From: Unio delphinus | Taxonomy: Eukaryota > Mollusca > Bivalvia > Unionida > Unionidae | Length of the DNA stretch: 64,000 bases | Assembly: GCA_029339505.1 (NCBI GenBank) | Contig: JAQISU010000108.1 | Span: 17,572,001 to 17,636,000, forward strand | Reading direction: 5' to 3' | Shown here: positions 1 through 13,223 of the stretch, piece by piece | Numbering within the stretch: the stretch's first letter is position 1 | Layout: each line of letters opens with the position of its first letter | Notes under the pieces: model-generated | The model's database searches: none | What the model was told of the DNA's origin: nothing | What the model saw: the letters and a program-made list of their open reading frames with translations, nothing else | Program-made: the position numbers and the translations under genes

Positions 1-3000
1 GGACTGATGAGTTTGTATACATGGGACTGATGAGTTCGTATACACGGGACTGATGATTTGTATACATGGGACTGATGAGTTTGTATACATGAGTCTGATG
101 AGTTCGTATACATGGGACTGATGAGTTCGTATACACGGGACTGATGAGTTTGTATACATGGGACTGATGAGTTTGTATACATGGGTCTGATGAGTTTGTA
201 TACCCGGGACTGATGAGTTTGTATACATGGGACTGATGAGTTTTTATACATGGGACTGATGAGTTCGTATACATGGGTCTGATGAGTTTGTATACATGGG
301 ACTGATGAGTTCGTATACATGGGTCTGATGAGTTTGTATACACGGGACTGATGAGTTTGTATACATGGGACTGATGAGTTTTTATACATGGGACTGATGA
401 GTTTGTGTACATGGGACTGATGAGTTTGTGTACATGGGTCTGATGAGTTCGTATACATGGGACTGATGAGTTCGTATACATGGGTCTGATGAATTTGTAT
501 ACATGGGACTAATGAATATGACGGGATTGTATACATGGGACTGATGAGTTTGTGTACATGGGTCTGATGAGTTCGTATACATGGGACTGATGAGTTCGTA
601 TACACGGGACTGATGAATTTGTATACATGGGACTGATGAGTTTGTATACATAGGTCTGATGAGTTCGTATACATGGGACTGATGAGTTCGTATACATGGG
701 ACTGATGAGTTCGTATAAATGGGACTGATGAGTTTGTATACATGGGACTGATGAGTTTTTATAAATGGGACTGATGAGTTTGTATGCATGGGACTGATGA
801 GTTCGTATACATGGGACTGATGAGTTTTTATACATGGGACTGATGAGTTTGTATGCATGGGACTGATGAGTTTGTATGCATGGGACTGATGAGTTTGTAT
901 ACATGGGACTGATGAGTTTGTATACTTGGGACTGATGAGTTTGTATATATGAGACTAATGAATCTGACGGAATTGTATACATGGGACTAATGAGTTACAT
1001 GGGACTGATGAGTTTGTATACATAGGTCTGATGAGTTTGTATACATGGGACTGATGAGTTCGTATACACGGGACTGATGATTTGTATACATGGGACTGAT
1101 GAGTTTGTATACATGAGTCTGATGAGTTCGTATACACGGGACTGATGAGTTTGTATACATGGGACTGATGAGTTTGTATACATGGGTCTGATGAGTTTGT
1201 ATACCCGGGACTGAAGAGTTTGTATACATGGGACTGATGAGTTTTTATACATGGGACTGATGAGTTCGTGTACATGGGTCTGATGAGTTTGTATACATGG
1301 GACTGATGAGTTCGTATACATGGGACTGATGAGTTCGTATACATGGGTCTGATGAGTTTGTATACACGGGACTGATGAGTTTGTATACATGGGACTGATG
1401 AGTTTTTATACATGGGACTGATGAGTTTGTGTACATGGGACTGATGAGTTTGTGTACATGGGTCTGAGGAGTTCGTATACATGGGACTAATGAGTTCGTA
1501 TACATGGGTCTGATGAGTTTGTATACATGGGACTAATGAATATGACGGGATTGTATACATGGGACTGATGAGTTTGTGTACATGGGTCTGATGAGTTCGT
1601 ATACATGGGACTGATGAGTTCGTATACATGGTCTGATGAGTTTGTATATATGGGACTAATGAATCTGACGGAATTGTATACATGGGACTAATAAATATGA
1701 CGGGATTGTATGGATTGGATTGAGTACAGGTTGATGGGACTGATGAGTTTGTATAAATGGGACTGATGAGTTTGTATACATGGGACTGATGAGTTTGTAT
1801 ACATGGGTCTGATGAGTTTGTATGCATGGGACAGATGAGTTTGTATACATGGGACTGATGAGTTTTTATACATGGGACTGATGAGTTCGTATACATGGGT
1901 CTGATGAGTTTGTATACATGGGACTGATGAGTTCGTATGCATGGGACTGATGAGTTCGTATACATGGGTCTGATGAGTTTGTATACACGGGACTGATGAG
2001 TTTGTATACATGGGACTGATGAGTTTTTATACATGGGACTGATGAGTTTGTGTACATGGGACTGATGAGTTTGTGTACATGGGTCTGAGGAGTTCGTATA
2101 CATGGGACTAATGAGTTCGTATACATGGGTCTGATGAGTTTGTATACATGGGACTAATGAATATGACGGGATTGTATACATGGGACTGATGAGTTTGTGT
2201 ACATGGGTCTGATGAGTTCGTATACATGGGACTGATGAGTTCGTATACATGGTCTGATGAGTTTGTATATATGGGACTAATGAATCTGACGGAATAGTAT
2301 ACATGGGACTAATGAATATGACGGGATTGTATGGATTGGATTGAGTACAGGTTGATGGGACTGATGAGTTTGTATAAATGGGACTGATGAGTTTGTATAC
2401 ATGGGACTGATGAGTTTTTATAAATGGGACTGATGAGTTTGTATGCATGGGACTGATGAGTTCGTATATATGGGACTGATGAGTTTTTATACATGGGACT
2501 GATGAGTTTGTATGCATGGGACTGATGAGTTTGTATGCATATGACTGATGAGTTCGTATACATGGGACTGATGAGTTTGTATACTTGGGACTGATGAGTT
2601 TATATATATGGGACTAATGAATCTGACGGAATTGTATACATGGGACTAATGAGTTACATGGGACTGATGAGTTTGTATACATAGGTCTGATGAGTTTGTA
2701 TACATGGGACTGATGAGTTCGTATACACGGGACTGATGATTTGTATACATGGGACTGATGAGTTTGTATACATGAGTCTGATGAGTTCGTATACATGGGA
2801 CTGATGAGTTCGTATACAAGGGACTGATGAGTTTGTATACATGGGACTGATGAGTTTGTATACATGGAACTGATGAGTTCGTATACATGGGACTGATGAG
2901 TTCGTATACATAGGACTGATGAGTTCGTATACATGGGTCTGATGAGTTTGTATACACGGGACTGATGAGTTTGTATACATGGGACTGATGAGTTTTTATA

Positions 3001-6000
3001 CATGGGACTGATGAGTTTGTGTACATGGGACTGATGAGTTTGTGTACATGGGTCTGATGAGTTCGTATACATGGGACTAATGAGTTCGTATACATGGGTC
3101 TGATGAGTTTGTATACATGGGACTAATGAATATGACGGGATTGTATACATGGGACTGATGAGTTTGTGTACATGGGTCTGATGAGTTCGTATACATGGGA
3201 CTGATGAGTTCGTATACATGGTCTGATGAGTTTGTATATATGGGACTAATGAATCTGACGGAATTGTATACATGGGACTAATAAATATGACGGGATTGTA
3301 TGGATTGGATTGAGTACAGGTTGATGGGACTGATGAGTTTGTATAAATGGGACTGATGAGTTTGTATACATGGGACTGATGAGTTTGTATACATGGGTCT
3401 GATGAGTTTGTATGCATGGGACAGATGAGTTTGTATACATGGGACTGATGAGTTTTTATACATGGGACTGATGAGTTCGTATACATGGGTCTGATGAGTT
3501 TGTATACATGGGACTGATGAGTTCGTATGCATGGGACTGATGAGTTCGTATACATGGGTCTGATGAGTTTGTATACACGGGACTGATGAGTTTGTATACA
3601 TGGGACTGATGAATTTTTATACATGGGACTGATGAGTTTGTGTACATGGGACTGATGAGTTTGTGTACATGGGTCTGAGGAGTTCGTATACATGGGACTA
3701 ATGAGTTCGTATACATGGGTCTGATGAGTTTGTATACATGGGACTAATGAATATGACGGGATTGTATACATGGGACTGATGAGTTTGTGTACATGGGTCT
3801 GATGAGTTCGTATACATGGGACTGATGAGTTCGTATACATGGTCTGATGAGTTTGTATATATGGGACTAATGAATCTGACGGAATAGTATACATGGGACT
3901 AATGAATATGACGGGATTGTATGGATTGGATTGAGTACAGGTTGATGGGACTGATGAGTTTGTATAAATGGGACTGATGAGTTTGTATACATGGGACTGA
4001 TGAGTTTTTATAAATGGGACTGATGAGTTTGTATGCATGGGACTGATGAGTTCGTATATATGGGACTGATGAGTTTTTATACATGGGACTGATGAGTTTG
4101 TATGCATGGGACTGATGAGTTTGTATGCATATGACTGATGAGTTCGTATACATGGGACTGATGAGTTTGTATACACGGGACTGATGAGTTTGTATACATG
4201 GGACTGATGAGTTTTTATACATGGGACTGATGAGTTTGTGTACATGGGACTGATGAGTTTGTGTACATGGGTCTGAGGAGTTCGTATACATGGGACTAAT
4301 GAGTTCGTATACATGGGTCTGATGAGTTTGTATACATGGGACTAATGAATATGACGGGATTGTATACATGGGACTGATGAGTTTGTGTACATGGGTCTGA
4401 TGAGTTCGTATACATGGGACTGATGAGTTCGTATACATGGTCTGATGAGTTTGTATATATGGGACTAATGAATCTGACGGAATTGTATACATGGGACTAA
4501 TAAATATGACGGGATTGTATGGATTGGATTGAGTACAGGTTGATGGGACTGATGAGTTTGTATAAATGGGACTGATGAGTTTGTATACATGGGACTGATG
4601 AGTTTGTATACATGGGTCTGATGAGTTTGTATGCATGGGACAGATGAGTTTGTATACATGGGACTGATGAGTTTTTATACATGGGACTGATGAGTTCGTA
4701 TACATGGGTCTGATGAGTTTGTATACATGGGACTGATGAGTTCGTATGCATGGGACTGATGAGTTCGTATACATGGGTCTGATGAGTTTGTATACACGGG
4801 ACTGATGAGTTTGTATACATGGGACTGATGAGTTTTTATACATGGGACTGATGAGTTTGTGTACATGGGACTGATGAGTTTGTGTACATGGGTCTGAGGA
4901 GTTCGTATACATGGGACTAATGAGTTCGTATACATGGGTCTGATGAGTTTGTATACATGGGACTAATGAATATGACGGGATTGTATACATGGGACTGATG
5001 AGTTTGTGTACATGGGTCTGATGAGTTCGTATACATGGGACTGATGAGTTCGTATACATGGTCTGATGAGTTTGTATATATGGGACTAATGAATCTGACG
5101 GAATAGTATACATGGGACTAATGAATATGACGGGATTGTATGGATTGGATTGAGTACAGGTTGATGGGACTGATGAGTTTGTATAAATGGGACTGATGAG
5201 TTTGTATACATGGGACTGATGAGTTCGTATATATGGGACTGATGAGTTTTTATACATGGGACTGATGAGTTTGTATGCATGGGACTGATGAGTTTGTATG
5301 CATATGACTGATGAGTTCGTATACATGGGACTGATGAGTTTGTATACTTGGGACTGATGAGTTTATATATATGGGACTAATGAATCTGACGGAATTGTAT
5401 ACATGGGACTAATGAGTTACATGGGACTGATGAGTTTGTATACATAGGTCTGATGAGTTTGTATACATGGGACTGATGAGTTCGTATACACGGGACTGAT
5501 GATTTGTATACATGGGACTGATGAGTTTGTATACATGAGTCTGATGAGTTCGTATACATGGGACTGATGAGTTCGTATACAAGGGACTGATGAGTTTGTA
5601 TACATGGGACTGATGAGTTTGTATACATGGAACTGATGAGTTCGTATACATGGGACTGATGAGTTCGTATACATAGGACTGATGAGTTCGTATACATGGG
5701 TCTGATGAGTTTGTATACACGGGACTGATGAGTTTGTATACATGGGACTGATGAGTTTTTATACATGGGACTGATGAGTTTGTGTACATGGGACTGATGA
5801 GTTTGTGTACATGGGTCTGATGAGTTCGTATACATGGGACTAATGAGTTCGTATACATGGGTCTGATGAGTTTGTATACATGGGACTAATGAATATGACG
5901 GGATTGTATACATGGGACTGATGAGTTTGTGTACATGGGTCTGATGAGTTCGTATACATGGGACTGATGAGTTCGTATACATGGTCTGATGAGTTTGTAT

Positions 6001-9000
6001 ATATGGGACTAATGAATCTGACGGAATTGTATACATGGGACTAATAAATATGACGGGATTGTATGGATTGGATTGAGTACAGGTTGATGGGACTGATGAG
6101 TTTGTATAAATGGGACTGATGAGTTTGTATACATGGGACTGATGAGTTTGTATACATGGGTCTGATGAGTTTGTATGCATGGGACAGATGAGTTTGTATA
6201 CATGGGACTGATGAGTTTTTATACATGGGACTGATGAGTTCGTATACATGGGTCTGATGAGTTTGTATACATGGGACTGATGAGTTCGTATGCATGGGAC
6301 TGATGAGTTCGTATACATGGGTCTGATGAGTTTGTATACACGGGACTGATGAGTTTGTATACATGGGACTGATGAATTTTTATACATGGGACTGATGAGT
6401 TTGTGTACATGGGACTGATGAGTTTGTGTACATGGGTCTGAGGAGTTCGTATACATGGGACTAATGAGTTCGTATACATGGGTCTGATGAGTTTGTATAC
6501 ATGGGACTAATGAATATGACGGGATTGTATACATGGGACTGATGAGTTTGTGTACATGGGTCTGATGAGTTCGTATACATGGGACTGATGAGTTCGTATA
6601 CATGGTCTGATGAGTTTGTATATATGGGACTAATGAATCTGACGGAATAGTATACATGGGACTAATGAATATGACGGGATTGTATGGATTGGATTGAGTA
6701 CAGGTTGATGGGACTGATGAGTTTGTATAAATGGGACTGATGAGTTTGTATACATGGGACTGATGAGTTTTTATAAATGGGACTGATGAGTTTGTATGCA
6801 TGGGACTGATGAGTTCGTATATATGGGACTGATGAGTTTTTATACATGGGACTGATGAGTTTGTATGCATGGGACTGATGAGTTTGTATGCATATGACTG
6901 ATGAGTTCGTATACATGGGACTGATGAGTTTGTATACTTGGGACTGATGAGTTTATATATATGGGACTAATGAATCTGACGGAATTGTATACATGGGACT
7001 AATGAGTTACATGGGACTGATGATTTTGTATACATAGGTCTGATGAGTTTGTATACATGGGACTGATGAGTTCGTATACACGGGACTGATGATTTGTATA
7101 CATGGGACTGATGAGTTTGTATACATGAGTCTGATGAGTTCGTATACATGGGACTGATGAGTTCGTATACAAGGGACTGATGAGTTTGTATACATGGGAC
7201 TGATGAGTTTGTATACATGGAACTGATGAGTTCGTATACATGGGACTGATGAGTTCGTATACATAGGACTGATGAGTTCGTATACATGGGTCTGATGAGT
7301 TTGTATACACGGGACTGATGAGTTTGTATACATGGGACTGATGAGTTTTTATACATGGGACTGATGAGTTTGTGTACATGGGACTGATGAGTTTGTGTAC
7401 ATGGGTCTGATGAGTTCGTATACATGGGACTAATGAGTTCGTATACATGGGTCTGATGAGTTTGTATACATGGGACTAATGAATATGACGGGATTGTATA
7501 CATGGGACTGATGAGTTTGTGTACATGGGTCTGATGAGTTCGTATACATGGGACTGATGAGTTCGTATACATGGTCTGATGAGTTTGTATATATGGGACT
7601 AATGAATCTGACGGCATTGTATACATGGGACTAATAAATATGACGGGATTGTATGGATTGGATTGAGTACAGGTTGATGGGACTGATGAGTTTGTATACA
7701 TGGGACTGATGAGTTTGTATACATGGGTCTGATGAGTTTGTATGCATAGGACAGATGAGTTTGTATACATGGGACTGATGAGTTTTTATACATGGGACTG
7801 ATGAGTTCGTATACATGGGTCTGATGAGTTTGTATACATGGGACTGATGAGTTCGTATGCATGGGACTGATGAGTTCGTATACATGGGTCTGATGAGTTT
7901 GTATACACGGGACTGATGAGTTTGTATACATGGGACTGATGAGTTTTTATGCATGGGACTGATGAGTTTGTGTACATGGGACTGATGAGTTTGTGTACAT
8001 GGGTCTGATGAGTTCGTATACATGGGACTGGTGAGTTCGTATATATGGGTCTGATGAGTTTGTATACATGGGACTAATGAATATGACGGGATTGTATACA
8101 TGGGACTGATGAGTTTGTGTACATGTGTCTGATGAGTTCGTATACATGGGACTGATGAGTTCGTATACATGGTCTGATGAGTTTGTATATATGGGACTAA
8201 TGAATCTGACGGAATAGTATACATGGGACTAATGAATATGACGGGATTGTATGGATTGGATTGAGTACAGGTTGATGGGACTGATGAGTTTGTATAAATG
8301 GGACTGATGAGTTTGTATACATGGGACTGATGAGTTTTTATAAATGGGACTGATGAGTTTGTATGCATGGGACTGATGAGTTCGTATATATGGGACTGAT
8401 GAGTTTTTATACATGGGACTGATGAGTTTGTATGCATGGGACTGATGAGTTTGTATGCATGGGACTGATGAGTTTGTATACTTGGGACTGATGAGTTTGT
8501 ATATATGGGACTAATGAATCTGACGGAATTGTATACATGGGACTAATGAGTTACATGGGACTGATGAGTTTGTATACATAGGTCTGATGAGTTTGTATAC
8601 ATGGGACTGATGAGTTCGTATACACGGGACTGATGATTTGTATACATGGGACTGATGAGTTTGTATACATGAGTCTGATGAGTTCGTATACATGGGACTG
8701 ATGAGTTCGTATACAAGGGACTGATGAGTTTGTATACATGGGACTGATGAGTTTGTATACATGGAACTGATGAGTTCGTATACATGGGACTGATGAGTTC
8801 GTATACATAGGACTGATGAGTTCGTATGCATGGGTCTGATGAGTTTGTATACACGGGACTGATGAGTGTGTATACATGGGACTGATGAGTTTTTATACAT
8901 GGGACTGATGAGTTTGTGTACATGGGACTGATGAGTTTGTGTACATGGGTCTGAGGAGTTCGTATACATGGGACTAATGAGTTCGTATACATGGGTCTGA

Positions 9001-10411
9001 TGAGTTTGTATACATGGGACTAATGAATTTGACGGGATTGTATACATGGGACTGATGAGTTTGTGTACATGGGTCTGATGAGTTCGTATACATGGGACTG
9101 ATGAGTTCGTATACATGGTCTGATGAGTTTGTATATATGGGACTAATGAATCTGACGGAATTGTATACATGGGACTAATAAATATGACGGGATTGTATGG
9201 ATTGGATTGAGTACAGGTTGATGGGACTGATAAGTTTGTATAAATGGGACTGATGAGTTTGTATACATGGGACTGATGAGTTTTTATAAATGGGACTGAT
9301 GAGTTTGTATGCATGGGACAGATGAGTTCGTATACATGGGACTGATGAGTTTGTATACTTGGGACTGATGAGTTTGTATATATGGGACTAATGAATCTGA
9401 CGGAATTGTATACATGGGACTAATGAGTTACATGGGACTGATGAGTTTGTATACATAGGTCTGATGAGTTTGTATATATGGGACTAATGAATCTGACGGA
9501 ATTGTATACATGGGACTAATGAGTTACATGGGACTGATGAGTTTGTGTACATGAGTCTGATGAGTTTGTGTACATGAGTCTGATGAGTTCGTATACATGG
9601 GACTGATGAGTTTGTGTACATGAGTCTGATGAGTTTATGTACATGAGTCTGATGAGTTCGTATACATGGGACTGATGAATCTGACGGGATTGTATGCATT
9701 GGATTGATGAATTTATATACTTGAGGCTAATGAGATTGACGGAATTGTATGCATAGGACTGATGAGTTTGTATACATGGGACTGATGAGTTTTTATACTT
9801 GGGACTGATGAGTTTGTATACATGGGACTAACGAATCTAACGGAATTATATACATGGGACTAATTAATCTGACTGAATTATATACATGGGACGAATGAGT
9901 TACATTGGACTGATGTGTTTGTATACATGAGACTGATGAGATTGTATGTATGGGACTGATGAGTTTGTATACACGGGACTGATGAGTTTCTATACATGGA
10001 ACTGATGGGTTTGTATACATGGGACTGATAAGTTTGTATGTATGGAACTGATCAGTTTGTATACATGGGACTAATGAATCTGACGGAATTGTATACATGG
10101 GACTGATGAGTTTGTATACATGGGACTGATGAGTTTGTATATTTGGGACTGATGAGTTTGTATATATGGGACTAATGAATCTGACCGAATTGTATACATG
10201 GGACTAATAAGTTACAAGGGACTGATGAGTTTGTATACATGGGATTAATGAGTTTGTATACATGGGACTAATTAATCTGACGGAATTGTATACATGGGAC
10301 TGATAAGTTTATATACATGGGACTGGTGAGTTTTGTATACACGGGACTATTGAATCTGACGGAATTGTATACATGGGACTGATAAGTTTGCATACATGGG
10401 ACTGATGAGTT
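1..10411. repeat. 23-bp minisatellite array (large)
   Basis: About 450 head-to-tail units of 23 bp, built on the core GACTGATGAGTTTGTATACA followed by TGG. Recurrent variants change one or two bases (TTTGT/TTCGT/TTTTT; GGGAC/GGGTC; GTATAC/GTGTAC). Occasional units are replaced by an AATCTGACGGAATTG or AATATGACGGGATTG form. Units are near-identical up to about 9.5 kb and degenerate towards 10.4 kb. Because 23 is not a multiple of 3, three units give 23 codons and several frames stay open for hundreds of codons. These frames have no start context, domain or codon bias and should not be called genes. The array continues off the left edge of the window. Confidence 0.97.
1712..9198. repeat. Higher-order repeat within the 23-bp array
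   Basis: A rare marker unit (TTGAGTACAGGTTGATGGG) recurs near 1722, 2343, 3312, 3932, 4531, 5151, 6074, 6695, 7664, 8261 and 9208. Spacings alternate, giving higher-order copies of 1590, 1219, 1544, 1590 and 1544 bp. The 46-bp difference between 1590 and 1544 is exactly two 23-bp units; the 1219-bp copy lacks a 371-bp block. Copies agree almost base for base, including rare variants, so the spread is recent (unequal exchange or replication slippage over long blocks). Confidence 0.9.
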
Positions 10412-10729
10412 TGACGGAAGTAGCTCATTCTACCAGTTTCTATCCTGCAGTAAATATGCGTTAGTGTCTAATAATTGTACCGATCACGGCGCAGAATCTG
10501 TGCTATCTTTGAATATTAGGGAAATTTAGTGTTGACGTCATCAACCGTTAGTTATACTATCCGATCTTAGACTACATATTTCTGTCCTGGAAATTTAAAT
10601 AAAATTATAAAATGATACAATCTGAAATAAAAAGCAAGATGAACATTTTATCTTGTGAAATTACTTTCATCATGTTATTAAGCATATTTACTGCAGGGTA
10701 GAAACTGGTAGAATGGGCTATTTCCGTCA
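10412..10729. mobile_element. MITE with ~48-bp terminal inverted repeats
   Basis: The left end (TGACGGAAGTAGCTCATTC, continuing to 10459) is the inverted complement of the right end (10682-10729, ending GGGCTATTTCCGTCA) with about four mismatches. The middle is AT-rich and noncoding, so this is a non-autonomous DNA transposon. It sits exactly at the right edge of the 23-bp array. No clear target-site duplication is visible, so the superfamily is not assigned. Confidence 0.8.
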
Positions 10730-11538
10730 GAATGATTTGCTAGAAAGGGATTATGATCGTAATGGTGAAAAAAGGTTAATTCGCCGATTGGATTCAGGAC
10801 ATGGTCATTTAAGTGTTATGCGTTGGCACGTCACTGTCTTTTGAATGTATATTTGTAGTTTTTCAGTCTTCTTGCGATTCTGAAACGATAAAAGACTCGT
10901 GAGAAAATGTTTAATGGAGCAAAGGGTTGTGGTCACGCTTGCACTCCTCGTGTTTATTTATATTACCGATAAGGGTAATTTATGTTGTCAGAGATTTCGC
11001 TGTACTTTATTGATAAATCGTCAGACTACTGTGGCTGCATGCTTTTTATTCAACTCTTGTTTATTGTTTTAAAAAATACAACTAATTTTTAGTTTCGTAA
11101 AACACGTTTAATGTTTTATTATATGTTTGCGATATTTTATCGTACTTGTACTTTAATTCATCAAGAGTTTATGACTTAAGTATTAGAGTTTTAGCATATC
11201 ATATGTCTATTTTTAATGGCACGCCATTCCAACGTCACAGTAGTACATAACGAAGTTTTCATGCTTGTTATTTTAAGCCATTTGTAACCATCATACATGT
11301 TTACATTAAAAGCAGACTATTTGTAAAGTTGTTTCTTTTCCATATTCAGTTCACTAGGTATGGATAACCAGATGAGTGAATGAATATGGAAATATCTGGT
11401 ACATCATTATGACGTTAGACCACCAGGAAAGTGTCCACGTGTAGGTGCATGAATGTCTGGAGGGTGAGAGTGACCGTGCCGGAAAGCGGACAGAGTCAAC
11501 ATTGGATATGCATGTGACGATGTCGTTATAGTGTTTCA
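10730..11538. other. Unique AT-rich DNA, no gene seen
   Basis: No convincing open frame, splice-bounded exon or RNA gene on either strand. The small minus-strand frame at 11354-11539 has no recognisable domain. Confidence 0.6.
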
Positions 11539-11773
11539 CTGTAGTGTTTGACTACATGAATTTAATACTGTAGTATTTTACTACATGAATTTAATACAGT
11601 AGTGTTTGACTACATGAGTTTAGGGCAGTAGTGTTTGACTACATGAGTAGTGTTTGAGTACATGAGTTTAGTGCAGTAGTGTTTGACTACATGAGTTTAG
11701 GGCAGTAGTGTTTGACTACGTGAGTTTAGTGCAGTAGTGTTTGACTACGTGAGTTTGGTATAGTAGTCTTTGA
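11539..11773. repeat. 27-bp tandem repeat
   Basis: Eight to nine copies of a unit containing TAGTGTTTGACTACATGAGT, with the joining bases varying (TTTAGTGCAG, TTTAGGGCAG, TTTAATACAG). One copy is shortened near 11650. Confidence 0.9.
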
Positions 11774-11904
11774 ATCCAATTATTTATTTGTTTTATATCC
11801 AAATTATGTACCTTTGTATATAGGTTAATCTTATGTTTTCTGCTCATTACTGTGAGAGTGTAATACATTTTCATTGTCACTCGCATACGTATTTGTTATT
11901 TCTC

Positions 11905-13223
11905 GAAACCCAGTCCAGTCTCAAAGGGTGTCAGCTTGATTACGTTACAGTGTCCTGTTGACTAAGTAGGACTTAAACCAATGTAAGGCTGTATCCTGAA
12001 TGCCAAATACATGCTGGAGACTGTGAAGTAATATATCATGGTCTATTGTGTCAAATGCTGCAGACAACTGAAGGAGAATGAGGACTGTAATCTCTCCACT
12101 ATCCAAAGCAAAGAGAATGTCATTAAATACTTTCTAAAGAATAGTTTCAGTACTATGGCAAGGGCGATAAGCAGACTGTACATTGCTAAAAAAAAAAAGA
12201 CTGTTTGAATTCAAATGAGATACAAGTTGGGTTAGAACAACTTTTTCTAAGATTTTCTATATGATCAGGAGATTACAAACTGACCGGTAGTTCTTTAAAT
12301 CGTTATGGTCAAATGCTGGTTTCTTCAGCAGAGGCTTTACGATGGCAGTTTTGAAAAATCATGGGAATTCCCCCGATGAGAGATATTATAACATCAGTTA
12401 GTGAAGGCAGTGATGTTGTAATTGGATCAAGTTTACAAGACTTTGGTACACTCTTCATCATGATTGTCCGTACTAAATCAATAGAGACAGGTTAGAATGC
12501 ACCTAATGGTTGTCGCTGAAATTCTGTATCATAACTGTATGGTGACGAGTCAATTGAAATTGTGTTGTCAATAGAGACAGGTTCGAATGCACCTAATGGT
12601 TGTCGCTGAAATTCTGTATCATAACTGTATGGTGACGAGTCAATTGAAATTGTGTTGTCAATTGAATCACTAATGGTCTGTACTTTGTCACGGAAGAAAA
12701 TAGGTCCGGGAGGTCTACAGAAGAGAAGGTAGTTGGAAGTGGTTTACATTTGTTCCTTGACATTAGTTTGTTAGTTATCTCGAAGAGGTCTTTGCAGCTG
12801 GAACTCTCCGCGATCTTAGTACTTTAGTGAGATAATTTGGCTAAATGGACTATGTTTGTGACGTTCTTCTTAACGGCTTCATAGATTTGTTTATGAGTAG
12901 TGAATCTGGTGGAAAGCCAAAGCCTCTCTGCTTTTCGGCGATGTCTTTTAGCAGTGCGAAGCTGGTCCCTAACACTGCTATACCACGGAGAACACTTGTT
13001 TATTGATACTCTGCATTTGGTGGCTGGGGCATGTTTTTCAAGCAATGAACGCAGGTGTGCGCTTTTCCGGTGATCCTACTAATTGGGCGTTGAATAATGC
13101 AATACGTAGTGGTATCTCTGGGACAGTTGACGATTTAAGATGAATTTGCACTCGGTTATCAAAATTAATGGCCGAATTTTTAAACTGTTTATCTGTTAGG
13201 GACTTATAAGATTTTATATACAT
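11905..13223 (-). pseudogene. Decayed CR1/L2-like LINE ORF2 fragment
   Basis: Reading the minus strand from 13223 down gives the start of a LINE apurinic-type endonuclease domain (IALFNAQLVGSPEKRT). It then jumps near 13050 to the linker after the endonuclease (RSLLEKHAPATK, then SPWYSSVRDQLRTAKRHRRK). Further on come reverse-transcriptase blocks: MKSVPKSCKLDPITT near 12450-12400 and LSAAFDTIDHDILLHSL near 12080-12030, then TALHWFKSYLVNRT near 11970. These are family signatures of CR1/L2/Jockey-type non-LTR retrotransposons. The endonuclease core is deleted, and several stops and frameshifts break the frame, so the copy is dead. It lies between two blocks of the 23-bp minisatellite family. 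The clade within the LINEs is my inference from the motifs. Confidence 0.85.
12481..12660. repeat. 90-bp tandem duplication inside the LINE
   Basis: The segment starting ATAGAGACAGGTTAGAATGC at 12481 is repeated at 12571 with one base change (GGTTCGAATGC). The period of 90 bp is 30 codons, so the duplication would have kept the LINE frame. Confidence 0.92.

Noticed and set aside
382..10098. Very long open frames (up to 566 aa) on the minus strand made of YTNSSVPCIQTHQSH-type repeats
   Set aside because: They are read-through of the 23-bp minisatellite; the same repeats are open in several frames at once, and there are no signals for a gene.
1..10411. CTGATGAG in every unit, the core of hammerhead ribozymes
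   Set aside because: The second conserved box (GAAA) and the flanking stems are absent from the units, so no hammerhead can form.
1..10411. Possible CRISPR-like or regularly spaced array
   Set aside because: There are no unique spacers; units are contiguous, and the DNA is clearly eukaryotic.
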